From Nissabacter sp. SGAir0207 (GTDB lineage Bacteria > Pseudomonadota > Gammaproteobacteria > Enterobacterales > Enterobacteriaceae), in the NCBI RefSeq assembly GCF_005491205.1, contig NZ_CP028035.1, forward strand, positions 1,736,001-1,800,000: a DNA stretch of 64,000 nucleotides. The letters are read 5' to 3'. Below are positions 19,365 to 29,045 of the stretch, piece after piece (position 1 is the stretch's first letter; each line of letters begins with the position of its first letter). The notes under the pieces are model-generated. The model was not told the DNA's origin and did not search any database. It saw only the letters and a list, made by a program, of their open reading frames with translations. Made by a program: the position numbers and the translations under genes.

Positions 19365-20197
19365 TGGATTTCCGCAGCTGGCTGGCGGCCGCCGCCGCCC
19401 GTCTTACCGCAAGCGACAGCCCGCGCCGCGACGCGGAGATCCTGCTGGGCCACGTCACTGGCCGTGCGCGCACCTACTTGATCGCCTTTGGCGAGACGGA
19501 GCTGGATGCCGCGCAAGCCGAGCAGCTTGAGACGCTGCTGGCACGGCGCGAGCGCGGCGAGCCTATCGCCTATCTGGTGGGGGAGCGCGAATTCTGGTCA
19601 CTGCCGCTGGCGGTCTCGCCCGCCACCCTGATTCCGCGCCCGGACACCGAGTGTCTGGTGGAAGAGGCACTGGCGCGCCTGCCGGCCTCGCCCAGCCGGG
19701 TGCTGGATCTTGGCACCGGCACCGGGGCAATTGCGCTGGCGCTGGCGAGCGAGCGCCCCCAGGATCAGGTGACGGGTGTCGATCGCCAACCGGAAGCGGT
19801 GGCGCTGGCACAACGCAACGCCGCCGCCCTCAACATCCACAATGCCCGTTTCCTGACGGGCAGTTGGTTCAGCCCGCTGGCTGGCGAGCGCTTTGCGCTG
19901 ATTGCCAGCAATCCCCCCTATATCGATGCCCTTGACCCGCACCTGGCGGAGGGGGACGTGCGTTTCGAGCCGGCCTCCGCGCTGGTGGCGGATGAGGCAG
20001 GGATGGCGGATCTGCACCAGATTATCAGCGAGGCACCGGGCTTCCTGCTGCCCGCTGGCTGGCTGCTGCTCGAGCATGGCTGGCAACAGGCCGAGGCCGT
20101 GCGTCAGGCGCTTTCACACCGTGGCTTCACCCAGGTCGCCACCCGGCAGGACTACGGCGGCAATGACCGCGTCACCTTCGGGCAGTGGGCCGGCTGA
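19364..20197 (+). CDS. prmC: Release factor glutamine N5-methyltransferase
   Basis: This 277-aa SAM-dependent enzyme methylates the GGQ glutamine of release factors. The SAM motif VLDLGTGTGAIALAL and the catalytic NPPY in IASNPPYIDALDPHL are intact, together with the N-terminal five-helix domain that recognises release factors. It overlaps prfA by one base and has the E. coli length. Confidence 0.98.
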   Translation: MDFRSWLAAAAARLTASDSPRRDAEILLGHVTGRARTYLIAFGETELDAAQAEQLETLLARRERGEPIAYLVGEREFWSLPLAVSPATLIPRPDTECLVEEALARLPASPSRVLDLGTGTGAIALALASERPQDQVTGVDRQPEAVALAQRNAAALNIHNARFLTGSWFSPLAGERFALIASNPPYIDALDPHLAEGDVRFEPASALVADEAGMADLHQIISEAPGFLLPAGWLLLEHGWQQAEAVRQALSHRGFTQVATRQDYGGNDRVTFGQWAG

Positions 20198-20228
20198 CGG
20201 CTCCCCCTCCCTCTGTTAAGGAAGAAAC

Positions 20229-20621
20229 ATGCCAACCTATGTATGGGTAAAAGATCTCCATGTCCTGACCGTGATCCTCAGCGTCACGCTGCTGGTGGTG
20301 CGGTTTTACTGGCTCTGCCGCCGTTCGCCGCGGTTGCAGCAGCGCTGGGTGCGCATCCTGCCGCATGTGAATGACACCCTGTTGCTGGCCAGCGGCGTGG
20401 CGCTGGTGTTCATCACCCACTTCTATCCTTTCAGCCCGCAAGGCGCATGGCTGACGGAGAAGTTATTCGGCGTTATTATCTATATTGGTTTGGGCTTTGG
20501 TGCCCTGACCAAGAAGCCACGCGGCCTGCCGGCCCGCTGGGCCTATTTCATCCTGGCGCTGCTCTGCGTGGCGTCAGTAGTTAATCTGGCGGTGACCAAA
20601 ATGCCGCTGTTGTTAGGATAA
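20229..20621 (+). CDS. sirB2: SirB2 family inner-membrane protein
   Basis: This 130-aa protein has four predicted membrane segments (for example VLTVILSVTLLVVRFYWL, DTLLLASGVALVFITHF, LFGVIIYIGLGFGAL, WAYFILALLCVASVVNLAV). It matches the SirB2/invasion-regulator group in size and position between prmC and sirB1. The original link to virulence gene expression in Salmonella is indirect and the molecular role is unknown. Confidence 0.9.
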   Translation: MPTYVWVKDLHVLTVILSVTLLVVRFYWLCRRSPRLQQRWVRILPHVNDTLLLASGVALVFITHFYPFSPQGAWLTEKLFGVIIYIGLGFGALTKKPRGLPARWAYFILALLCVASVVNLAVTKMPLLLG

Positions 20622-20624
20622 TGA

Positions 20625-21434
20625 ATGAGTAGTTTGGCTGAATTTGCTTTTGATGACGTGCCGCTGAGTGCCGGCATGATCCGCGTGTTTGAGGCGATTC
20701 GCGCTGACTTTTCTGGCGATGAGGTGTCGAGCCAGTTGCAGGCGCTGGTGGCTGAGGCAGAGCGCGCCGTGCCATCGGGCGGCCATCATGAGCAGCGGCT
20801 GGAAGCGCTGATTACGCTGTTTTACCACACCTGGGGCTTCGGCGGCGCGGGCGGCGTCTATCGCCTGTCAGACGCCATCTGGCTGGACCGGGTGCTGGCC
20901 TCGCGTGAGGGCACGCCGGTCTCCCTTGGCGCGCTGTTCCTTTACATCGCCGCAGCGATTGGCCTGCCGCTCTCGCCGGTCATCTTCCCGACGCAGTTGA
21001 TCCTGCGTGCCGACTGGCTGGAGGAGGAGATGTGGCTCATCAACCCGCTCAATGGCGAAACCCTGAGCGAACACACGCTGCAGGCGTGGCTGAAGGGCAA
21101 CCTCGGCGTGGGCGCGCAGCTTGAGGATGAGGACATCGACGAAAGCCCCAACAGCCAGGTGGTGCGCAAGATGCTGGAGACGCTGAAGGCGTCACTGATG
21201 GAAGAGCGGCAGATGGAGCTGGCGCTGGCAACCAGCGAGGCGATTCTGACCCTCGAGCCAGACGATCCCTATGAGATCCGCGACCGGGGACTGATCTATG
21301 CCCACCTCGATTGCGAGCATATCGCGCGTGCGGATTTGCGCTATTTTGTTGAGAAATGCCCTGACGATCCGGTATCCCAGGTGCTGAAGACTCAAATTGA
21401 CGCCCTTGAGAGCAAGCAGGTCGTGCTGCACTGA
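20625..21434 (+). CDS. sirB1: SirB1 family protein, transglutaminase-like fold with TPR tail
   Basis: This 269-aa cytoplasmic protein joins a transglutaminase-like N-terminal domain (LITLFYHTWGFGGAGGVYRLSDAIWLDRVLASREGTPVS) to a short TPR-like C-terminus (ILTLEPDDPYEIRDRGLIYAHL). It starts 3 bases after the sirB2 stop. The biochemical role is not known; the catalytic Cys of true transglutaminases is not evident, as is usual in this family. Confidence 0.92.
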   Translation: MSSLAEFAFDDVPLSAGMIRVFEAIRADFSGDEVSSQLQALVAEAERAVPSGGHHEQRLEALITLFYHTWGFGGAGGVYRLSDAIWLDRVLASREGTPVSLGALFLYIAAAIGLPLSPVIFPTQLILRADWLEEEMWLINPLNGETLSEHTLQAWLKGNLGVGAQLEDEDIDESPNSQVVRKMLETLKASLMEERQMELALATSEAILTLEPDDPYEIRDRGLIYAHLDCEHIARADLRYFVEKCPDDPVSQVLKTQIDALESKQVVLH

Positions 21435-22337
<903 letters not shown>

Positions 22338-22355
22338 GTCACACCCCGGCACAAC

Positions 22356-22385
22356 AAAAAGGCGATACGGAGTATCGCCTTTTTT
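22356..22385. terminator. Bidirectional terminator between kdsA and dauA
   Basis: GGCGATAC (22361-22368) pairs with GTATCGCC (22372-22379) around GGA, flanked by five A on the left and six T on the right. Confidence 0.92.
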
Positions 22386-22395
22386 ATGCCTGAAA

Positions 22396-24099
22396 TCAGG
22401 CCGCCACCTGTGCCGGTGGGTGGCTGGCGTGGGCCACCTCCAGCGCCTCGGCCAGCGTCGGCAGGAACCTCAACCGCCCCGGCTGCGGTGCAACCCGGCC
22501 GCGTGCCAGCGTTTTCAGCGGCTGGTAGGGCACCTCGCAAATCAGTAACTCACAGCCTGCGGGTAGGGCAGCAATAAAGCCCTGCAACGCCTGCAAGCCA
22601 CCGGCATCCAGCACCACCACCGCATCCCACTGGAGGATCAGCGTCTGCGCCTGCCGCGAGCGCTGGCTTAGCTCGGCAAAAATCCGCTCTGCCGCGGCGA
22701 AAAACAGCGGGCCATTGATGCGAAACGCCTGTACCCGTTCATCACTGACCGGCAACGCGCTCAGCTGCGTCATGCGCGCCACCCGGCGCATAAACAGCAG
22801 CGAGGCGAGCACGATGCCGACACCAATCGCCAGCACCATATCAAACAGCACCGTCAGGCTCATGCAGAGCAGCATCACGATGATGTCATCCTTCGGCGCG
22901 CGGCGCAGCAGGGCAATCACCTTGTGCGCCTCGCTCATGTTCCAGGCCACCATTAGCAGCAGCGCCGCCATTGCGGCCATTGGTAGCCAGGAGAGCAGCG
23001 GTGCCAGCGCCAGCAGGGCCAGCAACACCACCAGCGCATGGATCACGGCGGCCACCGGTGAGGTGGCACCGGCGCGCACGTTGGCCGCCGACCGGGCGAT
23101 GGCGGCGGTGGCGGTGATGCCGCCAAAGAAGGGAGCAATGATGTTGCCTATCCCCTGACCGATCAGCTCATGGTTGGAGCGGTGGCGGGTGCCGGTCATG
23201 CCATCCAGCACCACGGCGCACAGCAGCGACTCAATCGCCCCCAGCATCGCCATAGAGAAGGCCGCTGGCAGCAGCGCGGAGACCATCTCCCAGCTGAGGC
23301 TGCCGCCCGCCAGCGTCCAGGGCAGTGCCAGCTGCGGCAGGATCGGCGGAATGCCGATGCCGTGGCTCCCATCCGCCAGCACATAGCTGAAGCGGGAGCC
23401 AATGGTGGCGGCTGGCATACCCGCCGCTGACAGCGCCAGCATCACGCCGAGGCCCGCCAGCAGCGCCGGCAGGTGGCCCGGCAGCCGGATGCCCAGTCGC
23501 GGCCACATCACCAGCACCGCCAGCGTGACCACGCCCACCAGCGCATCGGCGGCATGGGCAGTCGGCAGCGCCATAGCCAGCGCCGCCACCTTCCCGGTGA
23601 AGTGCTCCGGCATCGCGGCCACCTCCAGCCCCAGCAGATCCTTAACCTGCATGGTGGCAATGGTGATGCCGATACCGGCGGTGAAACCCAGCGTGACCGG
23701 CAGCGGGATATATTCAATCAACTTGCCAATGCGCAGCAGGCCCATCAGCACCAAAATCACGCCGGAGAGCAGCGTCGCCACCAGCAGCCCGGCCAGACCA
23801 AATTGCTGCGACACCGGGAAGAGGATCACCACGAAGGCCGCGGTCGGCCCAGAGACGCTGAAACGCGACCCGCCGCACAGTGCAATCACCAGCCCGGCCA
23901 CGGCGGCGGTATACAGCCCGTATTGCGGCGGCACCCCGCTGGCAATCGCCAGCGCCATCGCCAGAGGAATGGCAATGATGCCCACGGTCAGGCCCGCCAC
24001 GCCATCTTTGGCCAGACGCGAGAGGGAGTAGGGATCGCGCCAACAGGCGTCAGCCAGTGCGCTCCCCGGAAGGAGGGCGCGCCATCCATGTTTTTTCAT
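22396..24099 (-). CDS. dauA: C4-dicarboxylate transporter DauA (SulP family)
   Basis: This 567-aa inner-membrane protein corresponds to E. coli DauA (YchM), an aerobic succinate/aspartate transporter active at acidic pH. It shares the long conserved stretches [50 protein letters not shown] and [20 protein letters not shown]. The C-terminal STAS domain is in roughly residues 440-550 ([29 protein letters not shown]). Here it follows kdsA convergently, whereas in E. coli it lies between ychH and prs. A TATAAT -10 box is visible upstream on the minus strand near 24162. Confidence 0.95.
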   Translation of the reverse strand: MKKHGWRALLPGSALADACWRDPYSLSRLAKDGVAGLTVGIIAIPLAMALAIASGVPPQYGLYTAAVAGLVIALCGGSRFSVSGPTAAFVVILFPVSQQFGLAGLLVATLLSGVILVLMGLLRIGKLIEYIPLPVTLGFTAGIGITIATMQVKDLLGLEVAAMPEHFTGKVAALAMALPTAHAADALVGVVTLAVLVMWPRLGIRLPGHLPALLAGLGVMLALSAAGMPAATIGSRFSYVLADGSHGIGIPPILPQLALPWTLAGGSLSWEMVSALLPAAFSMAMLGAIESLLCAVVLDGMTGTRHRSNHELIGQGIGNIIAPFFGGITATAAIARSAANVRAGATSPVAAVIHALVVLLALLALAPLLSWLPMAAMAALLLMVAWNMSEAHKVIALLRRAPKDDIIVMLLCMSLTVLFDMVLAIGVGIVLASLLFMRRVARMTQLSALPVSDERVQAFRINGPLFFAAAERIFAELSQRSRQAQTLILQWDAVVVLDAGGLQALQGFIAALPAGCELLICEVPYQPLKTLARGRVAPQPGRLRFLPTLAEALEVAHASHPPAQVAA

Positions 24100-24362
24100 T
24101 TAATTAACAACCCGACAGTAGAGGAAAAACGGGCCATAAGATACGCCGGTCGGGCCGGGCAATTATAGATGTGCGTCAAACTCTGGCGGGTATTCAAGTG
24201 CAGGAACTGGCTGGTCAATTATGATTCAACGTGCTTGAATAAGAAATTATTATATTTGGGGGTGACGGGCCATGTTCTCGTGCCTGTGGAGGTGGCCAGC
24301 CGGCCAGAAACACCGGGAAAAGCTGCGCGGCGAGGGCCGCCAGTGCAGAGGGAGAGGCAACG

Positions 24363-25457
24363 ATGATGCAGCTGGTTCTATCCTATTCACTGCTCTATGC
24401 GGATATTTGCGTCATCTACGCGACGCTCTCCCTGAGCTATTTTATCCTGAGCCGCCAGTCGGCCTTTTCGTGGGACAGTAGGCCGTGGAAACGGATCGCC
24501 TTTGGCCTCTTCTCTGGCCTCTCGCTGTGGGTGATGGCGTCAGGCCAGTTAGCGGAGGAGAATCAGGCGCTGTTACACTTTGGGGTGGTGCCGATTATTC
24601 TGGCGACCTTCTTTGGCGGCTGGCTGAGCGGCATCAGTAGCTATCTGGTCAGTGCCTTGCTGCCGACGCACCTGCCGCTCGACGATCTGGTGAATGCCGT
24701 GGTGCTGATTCCCCTGTTGGGATGGCGGGTCTGGCGGCACAAAACCCATCAGGTGTTCTACGGCGCGCTGGCGCTACTGGCGCTGGGTTGGCTGGTGCTG
24801 GCTGCTTTCCGGCCCCCGCCGCAGGGCTGGCCGGGCATGCTGGTCACCGCGCTGGCGGCGTTGGCCTCGCTGGCGGCCAGTTACCATGCCCTTAATTTTG
24901 CCGAACGCCACCTGACGCGCTATTTCGAGATGCGTGATCACGCCACGCTGGACAGCCTGACCGGGCTGAACAACCGCACCAGCGTCGATTTCAAACTGAT
25001 CTCCCTGCATACCTGGCAAAAGCCGGGCGGGGTGCTATTGGTGGACATTGATGACTTCAGCCGCATTAATGAGGGGTGGGGCCGTCTGGCGGGCGACCGA
25101 GTGCTGACCTGGCTGGGCGAGGTGCTGCGGCAGACGGTGGAGAGCGAGGACTTTGCCGGTCGCTACAGCGGCACCACCTTTATTGTCATTACCGAGTGCC
25201 ACAACACCGATCCCATCATCGCCACCGCTGAACGCATCCGGCAGGCGATGGCGGCCCGCCCGCTGCCGCTGGGGGGGCAGGGCGACGTCCGGGTTACGGT
25301 GTCGATTGGCGCGGCGGTCTACCTGCCGGGGATGGTGGTGCATAAGGCGGTGGAGATGGCCGAGGAGGCGCTCGGCGAGGCCAAGCGCAGCGGCAAGAAC
25401 CAGGTGATGTGCAGCCGCATCATGCAGCTTGACCAGTTGGGCGATGTGCCGCGTTAA
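24363..25457 (+). CDS. Membrane-anchored degenerate GGDEF-domain protein
   Basis: This 364-aa protein has about five membrane segments in residues 1-175 and a C-terminal GGDEF domain from about 190. The domain opening [11 protein letters not shown] and metal-binding [14 protein letters not shown] are normal, but the signature loop reads SGTTF (residues 269-273, in [11 protein letters not shown]) in place of GGDEF, so cyclase activity is unlikely and no RxxD inhibitory site is seen. It may be a receptor or a structural remnant. In E. coli the diguanylate cyclase gene ycdT lies on the same side of serX and ghrA, so this may be its positional counterpart. GGGAGAGG precedes two possible ATG starts. 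Confidence 0.85.
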   Translation: MMQLVLSYSLLYADICVIYATLSLSYFILSRQSAFSWDSRPWKRIAFGLFSGLSLWVMASGQLAEENQALLHFGVVPIILATFFGGWLSGISSYLVSALLPTHLPLDDLVNAVVLIPLLGWRVWRHKTHQVFYGALALLALGWLVLAAFRPPPQGWPGMLVTALAALASLAASYHALNFAERHLTRYFEMRDHATLDSLTGLNNRTSVDFKLISLHTWQKPGGVLLVDIDDFSRINEGWGRLAGDRVLTWLGEVLRQTVESEDFAGRYSGTTFIVITECHNTDPIIATAERIRQAMAARPLPLGGQGDVRVTVSIGAAVYLPGMVVHKAVEMAEEALGEAKRSGKNQVMCSRIMQLDQLGDVPR

Positions 25458-25481
25458 GAGGAGATCACCACTCTTGCGCGC

Positions 25482-25521
25482 AAAAGCAGAAGGCCCCGAC
25501 TTTCGTCGGGGCCTTCTGCTT
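25482..25521 (-). terminator. Terminator of the downstream tRNA-Ser gene
   Basis: A 17-bp perfect stem, 25484-25500 with 25505-25521, encloses TTTC and is followed on the minus strand by TTTT. It lies 6 bases beyond the tRNA CCA end. Confidence 0.9.
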
Positions 25522-25527
25522 AGAATA

Positions 25528-25617
25528 TGGCGGTGAGGGAGGGGTTCGAACCCTCGATACGTTTTCACGTATACACACTTTCCAGGCGTGCTCCTTCAGC
25601 CACTCGGACACCTCACC
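25528..25617 (-). tRNA. serX: tRNA-Ser (anticodon GGA), copy 1
   Basis: On the minus strand the sequence starts GGTGAGGTGTCCGAGTGGC and ends CCTCACCGCCA, so CCA is encoded. The acceptor stem GGTGAGG/CCTCACC is perfect, the anticodon loop is CTGGAAA giving GGA, the variable arm is long (ATACG/CGTAT), and the T arm is GAGGG/CCCTC around TTCGAAC. This is a class II serine tRNA reading UCC and UCU. The position near ghrA matches E. coli serX. Confidence 0.96.
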
Positions 25618-25657
25618 ATATTTTCGTCGCTTCGCTTTCGCGTCTCAACGGGGCGCT

Positions 25658-25686
25658 ACTATAGGGAGGTCGGTGCGATCGGTCAA
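25658..25686 (-). promoter_or_regulatory. Sigma70 promoter of tRNA-Ser copy 1
   Basis: On the minus strand TTGACC (25681-25686), a 17-bp spacer and TATAGT (25658-25663) form a strong promoter. A GC-rich discriminator follows, as in stringently controlled stable RNA promoters. Confidence 0.88.
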
Positions 25687-25920
25687 GGATATTTTCTTTG
25701 TTTATTTGCAAGTGGTTAACCTCTGCGCGCTTTGTTGGCAAACTCGCCATTTTCACCCGATTTTTCCCGCTAACAGGGCGTTTCGGCCCGAAAAAAAGAG
25801 AGAACAGGCCAATCATGGCGGAACCTGCTGGCGAGGAAACGCCTTTTATCTTTGGCATGAGGGAGGGGAAGGTTTCGTAAGCTGCCGGAAGGGTTAAACC
25901 TGAAGAAGTGGTAAACGTAT

Positions 25921-25961
25921 AAAAGCAGAAGGCCCCGATTTTCATCGGGGCCTTCTGCTTA
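25921..25961 (-). terminator. Terminator of tRNA-Ser copy 2
   Basis: The stem 25923-25939 with 25944-25960 matches the copy 1 terminator except for one compensated pair: C-G in copy 1 is T-A here. TTTT follows on the minus strand. Confidence 0.88.
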
Positions 25962-25966
25962 GAATA

Positions 25967-26056
25967 TGGCGGTGAGGGAGGGATTCGAACCCTCGATACG
26001 TTTTCACGTATACACACTTTCCAGGCGTGCTCCTTCAGCCACTCGGACACCTCACC
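25967..26056 (-). tRNA. tRNA-Ser (anticodon GGA), copy 2
   Basis: This 90-base gene is identical to copy 1 except for one T-loop base (TTCGAAT here, TTCGAAC in copy 1). All stems pair, the anticodon is GGA and CCA is encoded. It lies 439 bp from copy 1 with its own promoter and terminator, so the two are separate transcription units produced by a tandem duplication. Confidence 0.96.
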
Positions 26057-26097
26057 ATATTTTTCGTCGCTTCGCTTTCGCGTCTCAACGGGGCGCT

Positions 26098-26126
26098 ACT
26101 ATAGGGAGGTCGGTGCGATCGGTCAA
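26098..26126 (-). promoter_or_regulatory. Sigma70 promoter of tRNA-Ser copy 2
   Basis: TTGACC (26121-26126), 17-bp spacer and TATAGT (26098-26103) on the minus strand, identical to the copy 1 promoter. Confidence 0.88.
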
Positions 26127-26127
26127 G

Positions 26128-26470
26128 CCTCTTTTTCAAGGTTTTTACCGTTTAGTTAAAATTTCAGCAATCCGTTGTTTTATAACACATTATCTGTGTT
26201 AAATCTGTGCAACACGGCCCTGTTGAGGCAAGTAAAAGCCGCCTGCGCGCCTTTTTTAGACAAAACCGGGCGCTTTTGCATAATTACGCTATTGGAATGA
26301 GTAAATAATGACTAAACAATCAGTAGCAGGCTAATAAAAGCTGGCAATCCCTGCCTGACTGCCGCTAAATAAGGTAAGCCTGACAGAGGTCAGAACACGT
26401 TCCGTGCCGGGCAGGGCGGCGTCCTTGGCTCGCGACGGAAGCTATTTAGTTAAGGATAATCAGGGGCTTC
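26128..26470. other. Intergenic region upstream of the POT-like gene
   Basis: This 343-bp region carries an AT-rich first half with an inverted repeat TAACACA/TGTGTTA (26183-26201, spacer TTATC), a possible operator. No ORF in it is supported. Confidence 0.4.
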
Positions 26471-27940
26471 ATGAACCAATCATCTCCCGCACCGCAGGCC
26501 GGGCACCCTATCCCCGCTGGCGCCGGTGCGCTGTTCTTCATCCAAATCTTCTCCACCCTCGGCTTTGCCGTGCTCTACTCCACGCTGGTGCTCTACGCCA
26601 CCAAAAAGCTCGGCTTTAGCGAGGGCAGCGCCAACGCCATGATGGGCATCTTCGGTGCCTTCAATTACGGCCTGCATATGTTCGGCGGCTATCTGGGCGG
26701 ACGGTTCCTCAGCAACCGTAACCTGTTCGTGATGGGCATGGCCCTGCAGGTGGTGGGCTGCTGGTTGATCGCCACCGCCGGGGTGGAGGGCCTCTACTGG
26801 GGGCTGGCGATGTTCCTGACCGGCAGTGGGCTGAATGTCACCTGCCTGAACATGATGCTGACCCAGCGTTTCCGCCCGGAGGATGAGCGCCGCGAATCGG
26901 CCTTCCTCTGGAACTATGCTGGCATGAACCTCGGCTTCTTTATCGGGTTTGCGGTGGCGGGTTACTTCCAGCTGAGCGAGAACTACCGTGCACTGTTCCT
27001 GTTTGCCACCTGCGGCAACCTGCTGGCGATTGTCATTACCCTGTTACGCTGGCCGGTGCTGAAGGACATCAACACCCCGCTGATGGGGGCCGCGCGCCGC
27101 CAACTGCGCCTGCGGATGCTGGTAGGCGTGGCCGTGCTGCTGGCGCTGGTGCCGCTGCTGCGCGTGCTGCTGACCCACGCGGGCTTCAGCGGCTACTTTG
27201 TGGTGGTGCTCGGCATCCTGATCTTTGTGGCGCTCGGTGTGCTGACCCTGCGCCAGCGCAACGCAGGCGAGCGCCGCCGCATGGGTGCCTACCTGCTGCT
27301 GGCGCTGGGATCGCTGGTGTTCTGGATGCTCTACCAGCTGGCGCCGATGGGGCTGATGCTGTTTACCGAGCACAACATCGATCTGGCGGTATGGGGGCTG
27401 CGCGTCGCGCCGCAGTGGGTGCAGAACATCAATACCATGGTGATTGTGGTGGGTGGCCCGCTGATGGCCTGGCTCTTCAGCCGCCTGCGCCAGCGCGGCT
27501 GGCGCATCGACATCCCCGTGCAGTTCTCCGCCTCGCTGTTTTGCATCGGGCTGGGTATGCTGGTGCTGCCGGTGGGCATCGCGCTGGCCGGCGCGGACGG
27601 CATGGTGGCCTTCAAGTGGATCGTCATCAGCTATATCCTGCAAAGCTTGGGCGAACTGCTGATCTCCCCCATCGGCTACGCGATGATTGGCAAGCTGGCC
27701 CCGGCGCGCTATCAGGGCATCATGATGGGGAGCTGGATGATGGTCACGGGCGTCGCCTCGGTGCTGGCGGGCTACATCTCCGGTCTGATGCCGCAGAACA
27801 GCGGCAGCACGCCGCTCGCCACCAACCCCGGCTACAGCCACATCTTTATGATGCTGGGCTGGGGCGCGGTCGCCACCGGCGTGGCGCTGCTGGTGCTGGT
27901 GCCGCTGCTGCGCAAACTGATTACGCGCGCCGTCGCATAA
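26471..27940 (+). CDS. POT/PTR2-like major facilitator transporter (peptide transporter family, atypical)
   Basis: This 489-aa inner-membrane protein has about 14 membrane segments. The second half carries features of proton-dependent oligopeptide transporters, such as FKWIVISYILQSLGELLISPIGYAMIGKLAP, close to the PTR2 signature. The first helix, however, reads FFIQIFSTLGFAVLYSTLVLY where typical POT members have the ExxERFxYY proton-coupling motif, so the mechanism may differ. AAGGATAATCAGGGG lies before the ATG at moderate distance. It sits between the tRNA pair and ghrA and has its own terminator. Substrate is unknown. Confidence 0.8.
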   Translation: MNQSSPAPQAGHPIPAGAGALFFIQIFSTLGFAVLYSTLVLYATKKLGFSEGSANAMMGIFGAFNYGLHMFGGYLGGRFLSNRNLFVMGMALQVVGCWLIATAGVEGLYWGLAMFLTGSGLNVTCLNMMLTQRFRPEDERRESAFLWNYAGMNLGFFIGFAVAGYFQLSENYRALFLFATCGNLLAIVITLLRWPVLKDINTPLMGAARRQLRLRMLVGVAVLLALVPLLRVLLTHAGFSGYFVVVLGILIFVALGVLTLRQRNAGERRRMGAYLLLALGSLVFWMLYQLAPMGLMLFTEHNIDLAVWGLRVAPQWVQNINTMVIVVGGPLMAWLFSRLRQRGWRIDIPVQFSASLFCIGLGMLVLPVGIALAGADGMVAFKWIVISYILQSLGELLISPIGYAMIGKLAPARYQGIMMGSWMMVTGVASVLAGYISGLMPQNSGSTPLATNPGYSHIFMMLGWGAVATGVALLVLVPLLRKLITRAVA

Positions 27941-27946
27941 CTTCAG

Positions 27947-27973
27947 GCCCTGCCGATTGGCGGGGCTTTTTTT
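27947..27973 (+). terminator. Terminator of the POT-like gene
   Basis: GCCCTGCC (27947-27954) pairs with GGCGGGGC (27959-27966, one G-T pair) around GATT, followed by seven T. Confidence 0.9.
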
Positions 27974-28030
27974 GTCCGCTACGCTAATTGCCTGACCACG
28001 GAATTTGAACAACACCAGGAGGCCCACGTG

Positions 28031-28972
28031 ATGAACATTCTTTTCTACCACCCGACTTTTAACGGCCAGAAATGGATTGAAGGACTGGCGCACCGCCTGC
28101 CGCAGGCGCAGGTGCGCATCTGGCAGCCGGGCGACGAGGCGGAGGCTGACTACGCGCTGGTCTGGCTGCCGCCGCATGAGATGCTGGCCCAGCGCAGCGG
28201 CCTGAAGGGGATCTTCGCGCTCGGTGCTGGCGTGGATGCCATTCTGGCGCAGGAGCGCCAGACGCCGGGCACGCTGCCCGCCGGCGTGCCGCTGGTGCGG
28301 CTGGAGGACACCGGCATGGTGCAGCAGATGCAGGAGTACGTGACCGCCTATGTGCTGCGCTACTTCCGCCGGATGGATGAGTACCAGCTGCAACAGCAGC
28401 AGAAGCAGTGGCAGCCACTCAAACCCCATGACCTGCAACGCTTCACCATCGGCATCCTGGGGGCGGGGGTGCTGGGCCAGCAGGTGGCCAGCAAGCTGGC
28501 GGCGTTTGGTTTTCCGGTGCGCTGCTGGAGCCGTTCGGCCAAGCAGATTGAGGGGGTGGAGAGCTTCCACGGCAATGACCAGCTGCCCGCCTTTTTGAAA
28601 GAGACCCGTTTGCTGATCAACCTGTTGCCCAACACGCCGGAGACTGTCGGCATCCTCAACCTCTCGCTGATGCAGCAACTGGCACCGCAGGCTTACCTGA
28701 TCAACGCCGCCCGTGGTGCGCACTTAAAAGAGGGCGATCTGCTGAAGGCGCTGGAGCAGGGGCAGATTGCTGCCGCCACGCTGGATGTGTTCGCTGAGGA
28801 GCCGCTGGCACCTATGCACCCCTTCTGGTCACACCCGCGCATTACCATCACGCCGCACATTGCCGCCGTGACCCTGCCGTCGCAGGCGATGGACCAGATC
28901 GCCGCCAATATCCGCCGGATCGAGGCGGGCGAAAAGCCGAGCGGACTGGTGGATTTGGCGCGCGGTTACTGA
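28031..28972 (+). CDS. ghrA: Glyoxylate/hydroxypyruvate reductase A
   Basis: This NAD(P)H-dependent reductase of about 313 aa converts glyoxylate to glycolate and hydroxypyruvate to glycerate. It shares FYHPTFNGQKWIE, FALGAGVDAIL, RLEDTGMVQQMQEY and the dinucleotide motif GILGAGVLGQQVA with E. coli GhrA. The catalytic Arg, Glu and His are in NAARGAHLKEGDL, EEPL and ITPHIAA. The ATG at 28031 lies 8 bases after AGGAGG; the GTG one codon earlier is less likely. The order ghrA-ycdX-ycdY is as in E. coli. Confidence 0.95.
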   Translation: MNILFYHPTFNGQKWIEGLAHRLPQAQVRIWQPGDEAEADYALVWLPPHEMLAQRSGLKGIFALGAGVDAILAQERQTPGTLPAGVPLVRLEDTGMVQQMQEYVTAYVLRYFRRMDEYQLQQQQKQWQPLKPHDLQRFTIGILGAGVLGQQVASKLAAFGFPVRCWSRSAKQIEGVESFHGNDQLPAFLKETRLLINLLPNTPETVGILNLSLMQQLAPQAYLINAARGAHLKEGDLLKALEQGQIAAATLDVFAEEPLAPMHPFWSHPRITITPHIAAVTLPSQAMDQIAANIRRIEAGEKPSGLVDLARGY

Positions 28973-29045
28973 TTGTCATCTGCGCCGTGTATGATGGGGG
29001 CGTGCCGCTGCCGAGGCGGCTTTCCCCCAGAGAAAGGAGATGCCG

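Larger units (their letters stand above)
25482..26127. repeat. Direct duplication carrying the two tRNA-Ser units
   Basis: Segments 25482-25687 and 25921-26127 are nearly identical over about 206 bp, covering terminator, tRNA and promoter. They differ by one inserted T, one T-loop base and the compensated terminator pair. The 233 bp between them is unique and AT-rich, with no supported gene. Confidence 0.92.

Noticed and set aside
24169..24366. 65-codon frame upstream of the GGDEF gene
   Set aside because: It lies in promoter-like DNA, overlaps the real start and has no convincing ribosome site or composition.
25482..26127. Possible CRISPR or integrated element because of the direct repeats at tRNA genes
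   Set aside because: The repeats are whole tRNA transcription units in two copies; there is no spacer array, integrase or mobility gene.
27044..28723. 559-codon open frame on the minus strand
   Set aside because: It runs antisense across the POT-like gene and ghrA, is rich in His, Gln and Arg as GC-rich shadow frames are, and has no ribosome site or family pattern.
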